NCBI RefSeq assembly: GCF_004798865.1
Contig: NW_025336114.1
Location: forward strand, 5,513,651 to 5,577,650
Reading direction: 5' to 3'
Origin: Varanus komodoensis
Lineage: Eukaryota; Chordata; Lepidosauria; Squamata; Varanidae
DNA length: 64,000 nucleotides
This document shows, one piece after another, positions 12,310-24,405 of the stretch. The position numbers were made by a program, and so were the translations under genes. Position 1 is the first letter of the stretch, and each line of letters opens with the position of its first letter. The notes beneath the pieces are model-generated. The model worked only from the letters and a program-made list of their open reading frames with translations, searched no databases and was not told the origin of the DNA.

Positions 12310-12505
12310 TGATAGGTTCATAAGGAGCTGTCTTAGGCCAGGTTAGACTATTTGGCTGCCTAGCCTAGAAGTGGCTCTTCTGACCGGCAGCTGCTCCCCA
12401 GCAGGGATCTTTTCCATCACTTTCTTCTGGACCTTTTAAAAAGAGATGTTGAGGACTAAACCCAGGACCTTCTGAAAACAAAGCATGTGCTCTGCCACTG
12501 CGTTA
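12310..12505 (-). mobile_element. tRNA-derived SINE (type with 'loading head' box B)
   Basis: The plus strand shows the reverse of a common reptilian SINE: 'aaggagctgtcttaggcc' (3' end), 'ggcagctgctccccagcaggg', then 'actaaacccaggaccttctg' and 'catgtgctctgccactg' (tRNA-like head with box B region). Other copies lie at 12530-12735, 13392-13570, 16010-16135, 52445-52580, 57378-57510 and 57790-57900. Confidence 0.7.
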
Positions 12506-12529
12506 TGAATGAAAAAGCAGGCAGACGTA

Positions 12530-12735
12530 TGCAAGAAGTGGCTTACATGGAGTCAGCCTACTAATCCTCTAAATCTGTGTACTTTATACCGGGACAGAGA
12601 ACCTACAGTAAATATCAATGGTTATACAAGATTTCAGGCAGGGGTTTTTCTTAGCTCTACCTTCCAGGGATTCAATTTGGGACTCTCTGCATGCAAAACA
12701 TGCACTCCATCAGCTTAGCTATAGCCCCTTCCTTA
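12530..12735 (-). mobile_element. tRNA-derived SINE, second copy in tandem
   Basis: Same family and orientation as the preceding element. 'ttcaggcaggggtttttctta', 'ccagggattcaatttggga' and 'catgcactccatcagctta' mark the body and tRNA-like head. The two copies are independent insertions: they differ substantially and are separated by unrelated bases. Confidence 0.65.
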
Positions 12736-13391
12736 TGCTGAAACATCAGGAATGAAGTAGGCTTTTAAGTTATGCTGGACCCGAGGGTGTTATGGCAATA
12801 TCAGGGTTACATGCAGGCATCTTTGATATGCTGAAGCTCATACATATCAGAAGTGTCTTGAGACTGCATTCATGCAGGCCTGGTTCCTTAACTGAAACAT
12901 GGGCATTGACCTTCATTCAGGAAACTGTTATGCAGGAGTTTGAGCCAGTCAGAAGAAGCAAGTGCTTTAAGGCTTTGGCCTGAATGCTGTCTGAGTTCAA
13001 ACAGAAGCGCACTGGGAAACATCAGCCAAGCAGAATGAAACCATCCTTTTTAGCCAGTGCGCACAACTGTGTAGTTGTCTTGGTCCCAAAATGGATATGA
13101 CGATAGCAGCATTGTGTGTTAGAGGAAAAGTGCTCCATCACTTAGGAAGAGGGCTACATGGGTCTCAGCTTTAAAGCAAATGTGAATGTGGAACAGAGGA
13201 ACCTCTCTGAACTCACCATTTTCCTCCCTACAAGCCCTCTCCCTAGAGCATTTTGTCCAGCCCAGGTTATTTCTGGTAATAGAGCATGGCTGAAGACAGG
13301 AGAACATAGAAGATCATCTTCAGGGAGGTTAACCGTAGGCGGCGGGGGGCGGGGATAGTTTCCACTCTCTGTGAGAAGAGACCACAATTAA

Positions 13392-13570
13392 GTGGTAGAG
13401 CATATGCTTCATATGGAGCAGGAACAGCCTGGTTCATTTCCAGTCAAAAGGATACCAGGGTGGAGGTAATGGGAAAGTTCATTCTTTGCTGGAGGCCCTG
13501 GAGAACTGTTGCAGGTTAGATACACGAGAGACATTACATCTTTTTCTGCTGAAGGACCAGATGAAATTTC
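13392..13570 (+). mobile_element. tRNA-derived SINE, plus orientation
   Basis: 'agtggtagagcatatgcttc' (tRNA-like head, box A/B region), 'ctggttcatttccagtc' and 'ctggaggccctggagaactg' match the family of 12310-12505 in the opposite orientation. Confidence 0.65.
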
Positions 13571-13611
13571 AGAGATACTCTCAGTGGTGGACAGGACCAA
13601 AAGCAAAGGGG

Positions 13612-13882
13612 GGCAGGCAAGAGTACCAGCATATTTTAACTAAAAGCTCTTTCTAGCAGTAATTAAATCTTAGGAGAAGCAGTTAACCATCTTAGAATTG
13701 GGGTGGGGAAGAGAAACTGCACAAACACTGAGAAACCAACAAAAGATTGGTGGGAGTGGAAAGGGGATGGGGACAGAGGAATGGGTGTGACCATCTGAGC
13801 AACTCCAGAGATCCAGATTGGGATCCTGGGAGGGCTGGATTTGGCCCATGAACTGGAGGTTCAGTATGCCTAGCCCAGGCAG
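13612..13882 (+). mobile_element. hAT-type MITE (family A)
   Basis: Shares with 54605-54895 the block 'gtgaccatctgagcaactcc ... tgggatcctgggagggctgg ... atttggcccatgaactggagg', and ends with a degraded version of the inverted terminus ('ctggaggttcagtatgcc'). The interior has no coding capacity. Confidence 0.5.
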
Positions 13883-15770
13883 TGCTGGGTTTGAGCAACA
13901 CCGAGTTTCACAGGGTGCAAGGCAGTTTCCTGTGATTCCCACTGACTGCTATTCAAATCAGGCCCCATCCCTTTCATTATATGTGATTACTACAGTTCTG
14001 TGCTTGAATGGGTAGAATGACTTTGAACTGTCCTGTTAAAATGACTTTGAACTTCAGGCCTCCAAAGAAATGGCTCCTGGGCAGGCTGTGTAAAATGAGA
14101 GTTTGTTTCCGACTCCTGAGTCACAGAATGCTGATTTTGCTGAGCAGACTCAGAGGGTATCAAGCAGCATTCAGAGGCTTGCCATTGGCTTCCCTCAAAT
14201 TAAGACATAGACCACAGCATCTGAGTAAGCCTCATTCCTTCCAATGGGATCTGCACACATGTGTACATCGTTTGGGAGCTGGGTCTTGGCATCCTTCCCA
14301 AAGGCATGCCGTAGCAAAATACTGACTAGGGAGTTGGGTAATCCACAGAGGAATGCTCCGGGAAATTCCATTGCACAGGTCAGAGGAGATTCTGCTTTCA
14401 GATTTGCCAAGCCAGGAACATATACCAAAAAAAGCATTCAGAAAGCCAGCTTAATGAATGAGAAAGATTAGGTGACAGAGAAGCTGTCCCTTACTTGGGG
14501 GGCAGTTGAGAGACAGAAAAGGCTGCGTGTCCAGGCTTGTCCCACAACATAAAGGAATCAGTTTGCTATATACAGCTGGCATGACCTTCAGCGTCTCTCT
14601 GTCTAGCTTGCCATGTTCTTCAGCTTGCCTTTTGCTCTTGCCCTCAGATGACAGTCACCATGGTGTTTCCCCTGAGTGGAAGCAATGATTGCTAATTTGT
14701 TTAATGACCAAACAAGGTACTGTTACACTAGAGGAGTTCCTGGCAGGGGCAGCATCTTGTGAATGGAGCCATGGCAACTGGCTCCCTTCTAGTTTCTTAT
14801 GTTACCCATATAATTAGCAGGGGTGTTGCAGAATCTGGGCATGACTTAAGCAACAGAGCCATCAACAACAATACAGATTATGAATAAGAGAAAAGGCCCC
14901 ACTGACAGCCTTTTTAGAGTTCATATTCAAGATCACTTAATGTGCACCCAGGGTGGTTGACTAATAAAATGCTGAATTGTTTGCTTTCTTCTAACGCACT
15001 GTATGCCAGTGAAGCATGAAACCTGAGGTTAACAGCCACCTATATGGGGTTGCATCCTTTCCTATTGATTAAACTGTAATAATCAGTATGGTGTTGCGTG
15101 TATGGCATAAACTAGTAAGAAAGACAGCAAGGATGATCCTGTGGAAAGGAAAATCAGGAAGCTCATTCCAACAGAACATTGGTGTTTCAGCATAGCAGAA
15201 TTGACATCCAATGAAAAAAATTGCAATTCCCAGAATATGCCTCACCTGATTACCATGAACGTCATCCTTACCCCCCACCTGCACCGACTTACTCCAGTAC
15301 ATTTGTGCATTTATTTTGATTGGACCAAGAGGAAGAGTCCTACATCACCTCTCCTCTCATCCCAATCTGTCTAGTAATATAGATGCATATAAGTATGCCT
15401 GGAGCTAGGAGGAAGGTGACATGCTTGTAACTCTATGGCTGGTGAGGAACCCAACTCATAGCTTCAAGGCATCGCGCCTTCTTTCTTCCATCACATGCCC
15501 TTTCTTGTCCTTACCTTACTAGTGCTCATTTCTAGAGTGGGGGTGGTACTGAAGAAAGAATGGGATTTATCCACTCTGGAGGCTACAGGGGAATAGCAGC
15601 ATCATGTGCATAGTGCCTTTAAATGTTCAAGGTGATTTACATGTATTATCAGGTTATAACTGCTTAATTCTGTAATCCTCTTACAACAAACCTGCAAGGT
15701 AAAGCCTTTTGTCCTTCTGCCAGCAAGCAAACAGGATTTTAATTAGGCAAGCCTTTGTCATAAAAATTGA
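13883..15770. other. No gene recognised
   Basis: Open frames up to about 105 codons occur, but on both strands over the same bases and without domain content. No repeat family could be named. Confidence 0.5.
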
Positions 15771-15774
15771 TCTG

Positions 15775-15965
15775 TTCCTGAAGGAGTTTCTAATTGGTTG
15801 GTGCTGCTTGTTCTTTTCTAGTTTTGTTTTTAATTACATATTTATTTGTTTTTATATTATGTTTCAATTAAGAGTTTATTTTTAATCTGGATTGTGTTGT
15901 GAGCAATCCTGAACATATTCTGGTGAAAAAGGGGGATACACATGAAATAAAATAATTGAATAAAT
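15775..15965 (+). mobile_element. LINE 3' tail (L2/CR1-like)
   Basis: T-rich segment ending in 'attgtgttgtgagcaatcctgaac ... gggggatacacatgaaataaaataattgaataaat'. This corresponds to the common 3' end 'ttgttgtgagccgccctgag...gggcgggatataaataaa' of reptile LINEs. Confidence 0.6.
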
Positions 15966-16009
15966 CAGCATTATTTTCTCTCCTCTTCTACCTTATTGCA
16001 GACAGAAGG

Positions 16010-16135
16010 GCTGAAACTGAATGAGAATTGCAGACCTTCTGAATGCTGAAAGGCCTGGCAGAATTGACATTCGAACCAGGGACTTTCTGGTTTGTTGCTC
16101 AGTCTCTTACCTACCGTCCAATCATCGCACTGTCA
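16010..16135 (-). mobile_element. tRNA-derived SINE head fragment
   Basis: 'gaattgacattcgaaccaggg' and 'ctcagtctcttacctaccgtcc' are the reversed box B and box A regions of a tRNA-like SINE head. Only the head is retained. Confidence 0.45.
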
Positions 16136-16139
16136 ATGC

Positions 16140-18948
16140 GATGGAGATGCTTGGAGGAAGGGTGAGCTAAAAAGCAACAAACAGATTAGAGCTGCTGATG
16201 GACAACATTCCTGTTAGCAAATCGGGCCTCTCCTAAATACATCTGCAGATGAAGTTTGTCTGTCTTGCACCAGGCCAGCTGTGTGGGGCTGTTGATTATT
16301 GTCAAGCAGAGGTTTTTGGCAGGTACAGTTTTCCTGTCCCAGTGGTGCAGAAACACTCGCCTGCCTGTGGCCTGTCAGCCTGCCTCAGCCGTCTTCAGAA
16401 ACAGGACTGTGGTCGGTGAAAGAAAGGTCATGCGGTCCATTGCCTGTGCTACAACAGGCTGTGCTAACTGCAAATGCTCTTAATAAATTAGCTGATGGCA
16501 TCTTCCAAGTCATACCATGCCCCACAAGCAGAAACAAATTATATTCTGCTAAAAGATGCCTGTAAGGCAAGAAAATCTGGAAGTAAGTCCCACCGGCCTG
16601 TGTAAGCCTTATTTGCTGCAGCAATCTGGGCAGGGTCACCACCCACCCTTCCTTCAGGGGAAAACCCAGATGTGACAGACCCAATAAGTGAAAGCAAAAC
16701 CTGTTCTCTGAAAGAGGGTTTTGTAAGAAACTGTAGTTGAGTGTTTTCCAAACTTTCCATACCTGGGCTGTGCTTTCCCAGCTGTTTTCAAGTTGGTGGC
16801 ATGCTTTGTTCTTACATTCAAAAAGATCTAAATACCTTTTCATGATCACCTTCCAGAATAATAGACCAACAATAGGCTGATGTGAGTTTTGAACTCCAAA
16901 ACACAAAAACTTTCTTGTGAACACAAGATTGCAAGGAAGGAAGGCAGCACTTATTTGCTGGCCCACAAGCATCTGATTTCAATGTGAAACACAGAAATCA
17001 CACGGAGTTGAAGAGGGGCAGAGGGTCTGGTGGGCGCCAGAAGAAGTGTCTGCAGCCACATGGGAGCCTACAGGCACCATGTTGAAAGCCCCAGGTCTGC
17101 ACTCATGGGATTAGGCGTGATGGGGCTTTCTCTAAGATCTGCTTGTGCCGGTCACCTCTAAAGTGCACTGCTTAGACCCCAGCTTCATCTTACTTTCTCC
17201 ATTGGAAGTTTGACATTGCCCACACATTAACAAAAGCAGGAGGAACTAATGCTGCCCATGGAATCCATATTCTAATGGGCACAGAGTGGTGGATGCATCC
17301 AAGATAGTGCCTTGTTATTTCTAATGTGCACACCAGCACTTTTCATGAGGCATATTGGAGTACCCAGTTGCAACTACATTGGGAATCACTTCCCACAGGC
17401 GGATGAAAGTTGCTGCAGTAGATGCAACTGGAATGATAAATTGTTGCAGGATGGGCAAGTGGGAGGATCCAGATTACCAACTGGAGAAGGAGGCAATTGT
17501 AGTGGCAGTAGCCTTTGCACCTCAGCCAAAACCTGAATATTTCTGGCAGAGGTAAAAGCCACACCTTCCCTGAGCAAGCTCTGCTCTCCCAGCCTCTGGA
17601 GGAATTCTTTCCAGGAATTGCCAGCACAGCTGTTTCCAGGAGCTTTGACCATCTGAGATATGTATGTCAGAAAAACTGCTCTGAGATAACCCTGCATAAT
17701 ATGTCAAATCGGATGAAAGCAACCTGTTTCCTTGGAAAGATTACACTATGCTGCAGTCTGTCCCTTGAGGACCTCTGTGCATCAGGCATGCTCCTGGTCG
17801 ATCCTGTCCATCCTCCTTGCCTGCTACCCAGACTCAAAAGTTACACAAGCATCTGTCCACACACCCTGCTTTTGATGACTATCCTGCTTTTCTGCAGAAG
17901 ACCAGGATGCTGAAGAACAGTGGTTGGAATAGTTTCAGCAGCAGGAGTTGCTCTGCTACCTGAGTTAGTTAAACATTCTCCAGGCCCTGTTGGGTAACAA
18001 GATCCACCACAGCAGAGCCTTGGCAAACAGGAAAGCTTGCCAGAGTACAGGATGCGTGACAAGCTGCTATTGCCTCTTTGCCAATGTACTGCGTTAGCTA
18101 TTGACTGAAAATAAATACCTCACCCACCCCAACCCCAACTGTGCCCTGCATTACCAATCTGTTCTCAGTTGGGCGTCATGATTTCATGCTAGAAATATGC
18201 CTCCTTCTCCCTTACATCCAGTCTGCCACAGCCTCACCACCACAGAAGCCAAGATCATTACTAATGTCAGAGAAACAAGAGCCTGCATTTTATATTCTTC
18301 ATTAACAGGCATAGCCCACTCTATTCTGAGGTCTCAGGACAGATAGCAAAACATTCAAACAAATACATAAGGGTGTTCAATCTCAGCTTTTCAAGGGTGG
18401 GCATCTTACAGCTTCAGGGCATCTGGAATTCCATCATCCAATTGTTCCTTTGCTCTCCAAAGCAGTTCAGAGATGATATTACGTTACTCAGGTCACAGAA
18501 TAGGTGATAAGACAGGAGGCATTCTTTGAGGTGTGTTGGAGCCAAGTCAGTTTGCTGCTGCACCCCCACCCTGGTTTTGCTTCTAGGTCCATAATGACTG
18601 CACAAGCAGCCCAAATGTTTGTTGAAGATACATTGAAAACAGCAAAGGTTGTGTGCCTGCTCCAGGTTTCAGTGGCCTTGGGCAAGGTGCTGTCAATTCG
18701 CTTGCTAGCTGAATGGGTCTACTTACTCACAGCCAATTCTGTGGCCTTCTCCCTCTGAACCCAACTTCTGCAAATGCCCCAAGGGAGAACACTGAGCTTG
18801 CATGCCCAGGAAGTCAGATGAACAAGCAGCAACGGCAAAGAGGAGGAGGAGGAACAGCAGAACCAGAGGCTCCGGGGTTGGCAGTCATTTCCTCCGGGAG
18901 ACATGGGCCTTGGCAAATGTTCAGTAGTGCTGTCCCTGAGGATGGTCT
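16140..18948. other. No gene recognised
   Basis: Contains a 195-codon minus-strand open frame (16385-16972) that has no recognisable domain and no conserved-looking composition. I found no splice-bounded exon and no nameable repeat. Confidence 0.45.
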
Positions 18949-18956
18949 TTCTAAAG

Positions 18957-19397
18957 CAGGGGTCCTCAAACTTTTTGAATAGGAGGCCAGTTGAAAGGTG
19001 CCAGGGATGGGTGCAGGCTGCCAAGGCGGTGTGGGCAGGGGCCCCGGGCTGGGGCCCCGGGCCGGGCCAGGGGTGGGAGGAAATGCATGTGTGCAGAAAG
19101 GTAGGGGCATGCATGCACAGAGATAATTTTCTCCCAACGACTCCAAAATGATCTCCTTGCGAGCAAGCCAGTGCCTCAGGGCCAGCTTGCTCACAAGGAG
19201 ATTGTTTTGGACTCACTCTGAGAAAAGGATCTCCTGGCAAGGTGCCGGCTTGCTCGCAAGGAGATCCCTTTCTCTGAACAAGTCCAAAACGATCTCCTTG
19301 AGAGCAAGCTGGCACCTCGCCACACATACATGCGTGCACATGTGGCAAGCTTTGGTGGGCCGGATCCAGCCCGCGGGCCGTAGTTTGAGGACCCATG
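18957..19397. mobile_element. Complete non-autonomous hAT MITE with 8-bp target duplication
   Basis: The ends form terminal inverted repeats. The left end is CAGGGGTCCTCAAACT, and the right end reversed is CATGGGTCCTCAAACT (15 of 16 match). The element is flanked by a perfect 8-bp direct repeat TTCTAAAG (18949-18956 and 19398-19405), the length typical of hAT transposases. The GC-rich interior holds several alternating inverted copies of a module close to GATCTCCTTGNGAGCAAGC (for example 19151-19168 against 19185-19202, 17 of 18 match). No transposase is encoded. The 225-codon minus open frame over it is a composition artefact. Confidence 0.9.
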
Positions 19398-20232
19398 TTC
19401 TAAAGAGTGGTAGAAGTGGCTTCAACACACATTTGCAGCATTTGCAGGTATTTGCTTTCATACAGTGAATAGATACACCAGATGGGAGAAAGAGAAGAAG
19501 AAGGCACCTGCCCACCAAGGCTAACTTGAAGCATAGTGGACATCATAAAAAATGTGTTTGTATGCATGCATGTTTAGAAATAGTTATAATTTGAAGAGCA
19601 GTACAATTGCATAGTGGGGAAACTCAGGACAGGGTGTGCCTGCCCGTTCAGTCTGCTGTCAAGGTGCTAACTCTTGGTGGGCAATGTGGGTAGGTGCTTG
19701 GTCTCCCGTTTTTGGTTATTTATCTTTAAATTGGACTTGAACAGGACCTCTTCGAATAGAGGACATCTTCAGATAGAGGACACTCTGCCGGCAGCCCTTC
19801 AAAGGGAGGACCATCCTCTGTAGAAAAAGATTCATGACCACCCAGATATGTCCGTCTTGAGCCAATGTCTGCCTATAGCCAAAGCTTCTTCTGAATGCAT
19901 CCTCTTGGGAGGCAATTGAATATAGTCAGACGCTTTGGCCAGAGCATTTGGAAGCGGGGCACTCCCCACTCACCAGACAGAGCTGGGTTCCATGCAAACT
20001 CTCTCCAGTCCTTAAGCTACCTGGCATGTCTCAGGTGAGGTGAATGATGTTGTTGCATCACCTTTGTGTCCAAGTAAGATTCAATTGTCCAGTTCAAAGT
20101 TGAACTTCAGTCAACTCCTTTTGGTGAAATGGGGGTTATTTTGTTCTTCACCTTAGGTAACCAGTGTCTTGGCACAGACCTTGAGAATTGCTTTTGCGAA
20201 TGTTTACAGTTTTTCTGTAGGGGTGGGGATAG

Positions 20233-20330
20233 TGGCCTTCCAAATGTTGCTAGACTTCAACTCCTATCAGTCCTAGCTAGCATAGCTTTTGATGAGAGAT
20301 GACAGGAGTTACAGACCAACAACATCTGGA
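20233..20330. mobile_element. Palindromic MITE, both arms (family B)
   Basis: The left arm 'ccaaatgttgctagacttc' and 'aactcctatca' is mirrored by 'tgacaggagtt' and 'ccaacaacatctgga' on the right. The whole element could fold into a long hairpin. Relatives are at 22715-22790, 27205-27300, 42180-42305, 43690-43770, 57655-57775, 58600-58690, 59845-59955 and 61220-61375. Confidence 0.7.
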
Positions 20331-20699
20331 TGTAATGGAGCAAAGCCCCTCTTTTCTCAGGTGCATCATTGACTTCCTTTTTTTTTTGCCATCTAAAAGC
20401 ACAATCCTATGGCTGGTAGATGCTGGATGACTGGCTATAGGAATAGGAGAAATCCCCTACTATGACCTCCAGAAAGCTGGTCACAGCTGGTCACAAATTT
20501 TTAGAAATTATGATAATAACTAGTTTTCCATTTTTAAAGGGATTGGTTTTAAAAACCTTTTCTCAACAATATTGTAGTAGTCGTCTTCTTAAAGATGGCC
20601 CAGGAGGCCCCTTTTGACTTGTTCTGTTTCTCTGTTTCTTTTATGGGACAATTTCAACTTGTACCTCTAAGGACTTGCACAACAGATGAACCCAAGTCT

Positions 20700-20905
20700 C
20701 ATAGTGCCAGAGACAGTATAGTTTAGTCACAGATCGAGTCCTGGACTGAAAACAGGAATGACCTGACTAACTCCTTATGCTGCCAGATAGGACCTTGGCC
20801 CAGCCACATTCTCTCTGCATCATGTTTTCCATTGTTAGATATAAATTATGTGTTCATGGACTGTGGAGTTTGTAATCCACCCTGAGCTTCTAGGATGGAC
20901 CACAA
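20700..20905 (+). mobile_element. tRNA-derived SINE, degraded, with TTG tail
   Basis: 'gtatagtttagtcacagatcg', 'ggaccttggcccagccac' and 'tttgtaatccaccctgagc' correspond in order to head, middle and tail of the SINE seen at 40184-40415. A TTG repeat follows at about 20911-20941. Confidence 0.55.
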
Positions 20906-20910
20906 ATACA

Positions 20911-20941
20911 TTGTTGTTGTTGTTCTTCTTGTTGTTGTTGG
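20911..20941. repeat. (TTG)n trinucleotide repeat
   Basis: Ten or so ttg units interrupted by 'ttcttc', directly at the SINE 3' end. It is probably the element's tail repeat. Confidence 0.85.
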
Positions 20942-22710
20942 TCTGCAAAAACAGTTACATGCTTTCATGTCACTGAAGCTGGTCAGATGCTGTTATCTCT
21001 TGTTAGCACATTTATTAGAATTTAATATATGGTACTGATATTTTACAAATCTTTATAAATCAGAGGTCAGCAACAGGAGACATCTGTGTCCTATCCAGCC
21101 CTTTGAGAAATGATGCCAGCTCACTTGCTCAGCTATCAACCCAGAAGTATAAAAGAAATGGCAGATGTAGCATAGGACTGACACTTGATTAGGGCCCTAG
21201 CCTGCTTCTTCCCGAAAACATCTTCCAGCAAGACTAGCTGTTGACCAGGGGCCTCAGCAGCTCTCCAGCCACAGTTAACACTGTCTAGGTGTTCATTTTT
21301 CCTTTGAATCTATTTTGAGCTGCTAAAGTGGTGAGTAGGAACAGGCTGTTCAGCAAGAGATTGGGTGCTTGTGGAGCAAACCTTGTTTTGCTGATTATTT
21401 TGCTGACTTTTATTAGAAAGTTGCACGCTACCACTCCCACAAGTTTTACTATGTATCTTGTGACACTTTGCCTTTTCAAACACTGTCTTAGGGATGTCCG
21501 AGGATGCTATTGCATTGAAATCCTGTCTGTCATTTTCCCCTCAACTTTTTGAATTTAGTAAAAGCGCCAGGCCTTTGAATCCAGGACTTGCTCAGACAAG
21601 CATTTATTCAGGTGGGTGGGAAACCAACAGATTGGGATCTATTCATGCCTCATTACTTTTGCTCTGGTCTCCCCATACTGTTGCTCTGGTATGAAGAGAA
21701 TGGCCCCTATGCTACTCTGTTGGGAGAAACCCTCGAAACTAAAGTGATGACTCTTCAAAAACTCAGTCCCTGAAACACAAAGAAAGCCAAGCATGAGTTG
21801 ATGAGTCACAAAAGGTGAAGGGGCGTCACATGTGTGATTCAGATGGGTGGGTACTTTTTAACTGCTTAGTAGTGGTAATGGTGAGGTTTCTGTAAATTTC
21901 TGTAACAGGGTTTTCCATTTCCCAAGCATCTTTGGACTTCCTATTTGCATTAGGATCACAAGGGTGGTGCAGCAACTCTTCAGTCTTTTCCTTAGACAAG
22001 GGAAACTCAGGTGCCTATATGCAGTTCACCGTGGATGTACAAGCTTCTCTGTCCTTGTTCTCTTTCTCACAGGACTGCTACGTTTAGCAGTCAAAATGTA
22101 CATTCATCAAATTGTGCGACTATGCATAGGGTAGGGAGAACAAGGATAAATGGGTCACAGCCAGAAGCGGAACACCTGGAGGAAGCTAGAAGGTTGCAAG
22201 GAAAGACACTAGAGCAGGCAAATCTATCATCCAACTACTGACCAAAATAGTATTTTCATTCACAATCGTTTTATAGGCTGACTTCATCCCAATCAGGAAA
22301 GAGAACCTAGGGAGAGCTGCTTCCAATGATCACCTTTTCATGTAACTGGAACAGTACAGCTATGCTCTTCTAACCAAAGGTGTCTTTGGACCGGGATTTT
22401 CGGAATAGGTCAGAAACTGGGATGCAGGTGAGAGTGCTGTACGATATTCAGGTTTTTTTGTACAGGCTTCCACCATGTGCCAGAATCGAGATCAGATGGA
22501 TCCGTGGTCTGACCTCAGCAGGACTCTTTCTACATTCTTTGTGTGAGAAACTTTTCATGCTCAGTTGTGGAATGGACTCTTGTTGGCGACTGGAGTCTGC
22601 TAAGTAAGTTGTATAACTCATGAAGCTTTATTCTGATAAAAAGTGCTTTGTGAATATTTCCTTACTGTAGCAATACGATTGGATTGATGGTGATAAGGCA
22701 CTTTTCTTGC
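20942..22710. other. No gene recognised
   Basis: A possible hAT-like end ('cagaggtcagcaacagg') lies near 21062, but no matching far terminus was found. Otherwise only short unsupported open frames. Confidence 0.45.
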
Positions 22711-22714
22711 AGCT

Positions 22715-22790
22715 GTTCCTGCAATCTGGCTGGGGATTATGGGAGTTGTAGTCCAGCATATGTGGAGGGCATTAGGACTGGGGAAGTCTC
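22715..22790. mobile_element. Palindromic MITE, single arm (family B)
   Basis: 'ctggctggggattatggg' followed by 'agttgtagtccagcatatg' and 'tggagggcatta' is the right arm of the palindromic family described at 20233-20330. Confidence 0.65.
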
Positions 22791-22969
22791 TCCCAAGATA
22801 TCCAAACAGCTAGGGACATTCTTAAAAGGGCCACTTGCTAGGAAGTCAACCCGAGAGTTATACTTTTTTCCCATCTCATTCCCCTGCCTCTTCCATCTCA
22901 ACCCAATAAAAATCTGTTCTCTGCTTTTATCCCCTAGTAAGCAATTGATTGATGTTCAGCACACAGATT

Positions 22970-24293
22970 AAAAACCAACAAAACAGTGCTTTATTGGTTA
23001 ATTATTGTTAAAACGGCAGGAAGCCTGTACATGGTGCAGGGCTCTCCTGGAGTCACCAACAAGCAAGTACAACATACTACAAACACTGTGATTTCAAAAT
23101 AAAAGATTTACTTTTTTGTTCAGCCCAGCTGAATATTAGAAACAACAATCAGTTTTGAAAAATGCCCAGTGCTTCTTTACACAATCACTCAAACTTTAGT
23201 TATGAAAAAATACATATTTATGTACATTATATAAACACATCCTATAAATTAAGAGACAGAAGAGGCTACTCATGGGAAAGGCTGCTAGAAGAGGGCTCTC
23301 TCTAAGCCGCAGACTTCGTTGTTCCCTCTGAGCTTAGCTGCAGTCTTTACAGTAGCTGGGAGTGGGGTGGATTTCTCCAGCAATAACATATGGATCCCTG
23401 TTGCAATGCAAAGCAATTAGGGGGATGGCCTTGACTGGGCAATTAAGCCCCATTTGCTTTACAAAAGGCCTGCCTCTGGTTGAGATGAACATTTCTAGAA
23501 CTGGTTTGTTGGCAGGAATGTACACAGCAACCTGGAATGCTTGGACTCTCCTTGGGAGCCTGTTATTGGGAACCCCCGGATGTGTGCCTCCGCTTCCAGA
23601 GTTTCCACAGCCTGCTACAAAGGTAAAGTGACTAGGGAGAGGTGAAGAAGAGGTCTCTGCATCCATGCCCTCCACAAGAGCCTGAAATTCACAATGATCT
23701 CAGCCTTACGGTCTTAACACCGGAGCACTCTCTGGGAACCAGTCTGCAGCTGAGTGAGAAGCAACATGTCCGGCTACCACTCCCAAGTAGATATCAGGAC
23801 TGATCAGCATTCCCGTAGTCTGAGGCACAGGGTGGCAAATCCCAGCTCTCTGGGTGCACAGTTGACCACAGCATTCATGGTGGATCAGCAGAGCATTTGA
23901 AGTCCTGTGAAAGGCCCTCCGGGACAAAGCCATGGCCAAGAACTGCCTGTTCCTTCTGCCTCAGTGAACTCCACACAGGGCCTCGGACAGCCAAGGGCAT
24001 TGTAATCCTATTCAGAGTCGGCAGCAGCCAGAGTCCAATCGCAACAAATAATAATGGTTCACAATAACCTACTTGAGCCAAAATATCAGCTGTAATTACC
24101 TGAGCTCCCAGGCTGGGAGCCAGACTACACACTTTGCCCCATGGAGGAGCTAGTCTACCATTCACTGCTTGAGACAGCAGTGCAAAGGCCTGGAGCCTGT
24201 ATCAGTGCATTGTGCATAGAGCTGGTCCTCTGAGCAGGAGTCGGCCTGGGTCTAGGCCAGGGCCAAGTCAGTCTTTGGCTCTTGCAGCGCTCC
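22970..24293 (-). other. ELF3: ELF3 3' untranslated region
   Basis: Follows the ELF3 stop codon. An AATAAA signal lies on the minus strand at 22990-22995, with a T/G-rich stretch just beyond it, so the transcript probably ends near 22970. The UTR would be about 1.3 kb, which I infer from the signal alone. A TGTACATA element, a perfect match to the Pumilio recognition consensus, lies at 23219-23226 in an A/T-rich part with an ATTTA motif nearby. That suggests post-transcriptional control. Confidence 0.65.
22990..22995 (-). terminator. ELF3 polyadenylation signal AATAAA
   Basis: The plus strand reads tttatt; on the minus strand this is canonical AATAAA about 1.3 kb past the ELF3 stop, with GTTTTGTTGG-type downstream sequence. 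It is the first convincing signal in the UTR. Confidence 0.6.
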
Positions 24294-24405
24294 TTAGCTC
24301 CTGTCTTGCACTTCTTCCTCCTTCCACCCACTTGAGTTCTTCCCAAACTTGTACACAAGTCGCCGGCCATCCACTCGTTCAAGGATCTCCCGCTTGTAGT
24401 AATAC
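24294..24405 (-). CDS. ELF3: ELF3 coding exon 9 (last)
   Basis: Acceptor CTGCAG precedes 24405. The exon completes an Arg codon and encodes '[20 protein letters not shown]', the DNA-recognition end of the ETS domain. It then ends '[11 protein letters not shown]' and TAA at 24294-24296. Confidence 0.96.

Noticed and set aside
16385-16972. 195-codon minus-strand open frame
   Set aside because: No recognisable domain and no paired splice signals. The composition resembles the surrounding non-coding sequence, and overlapping open frames occur on the other strand. Long by chance is more likely than a gene.
18719-19396. 225-codon minus-strand open frame
   Set aside because: It lies almost wholly over the GC-rich hAT MITE, whose repeated modules give the repeated peptide pattern. 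A GC-rich repeat explains the lack of stops.
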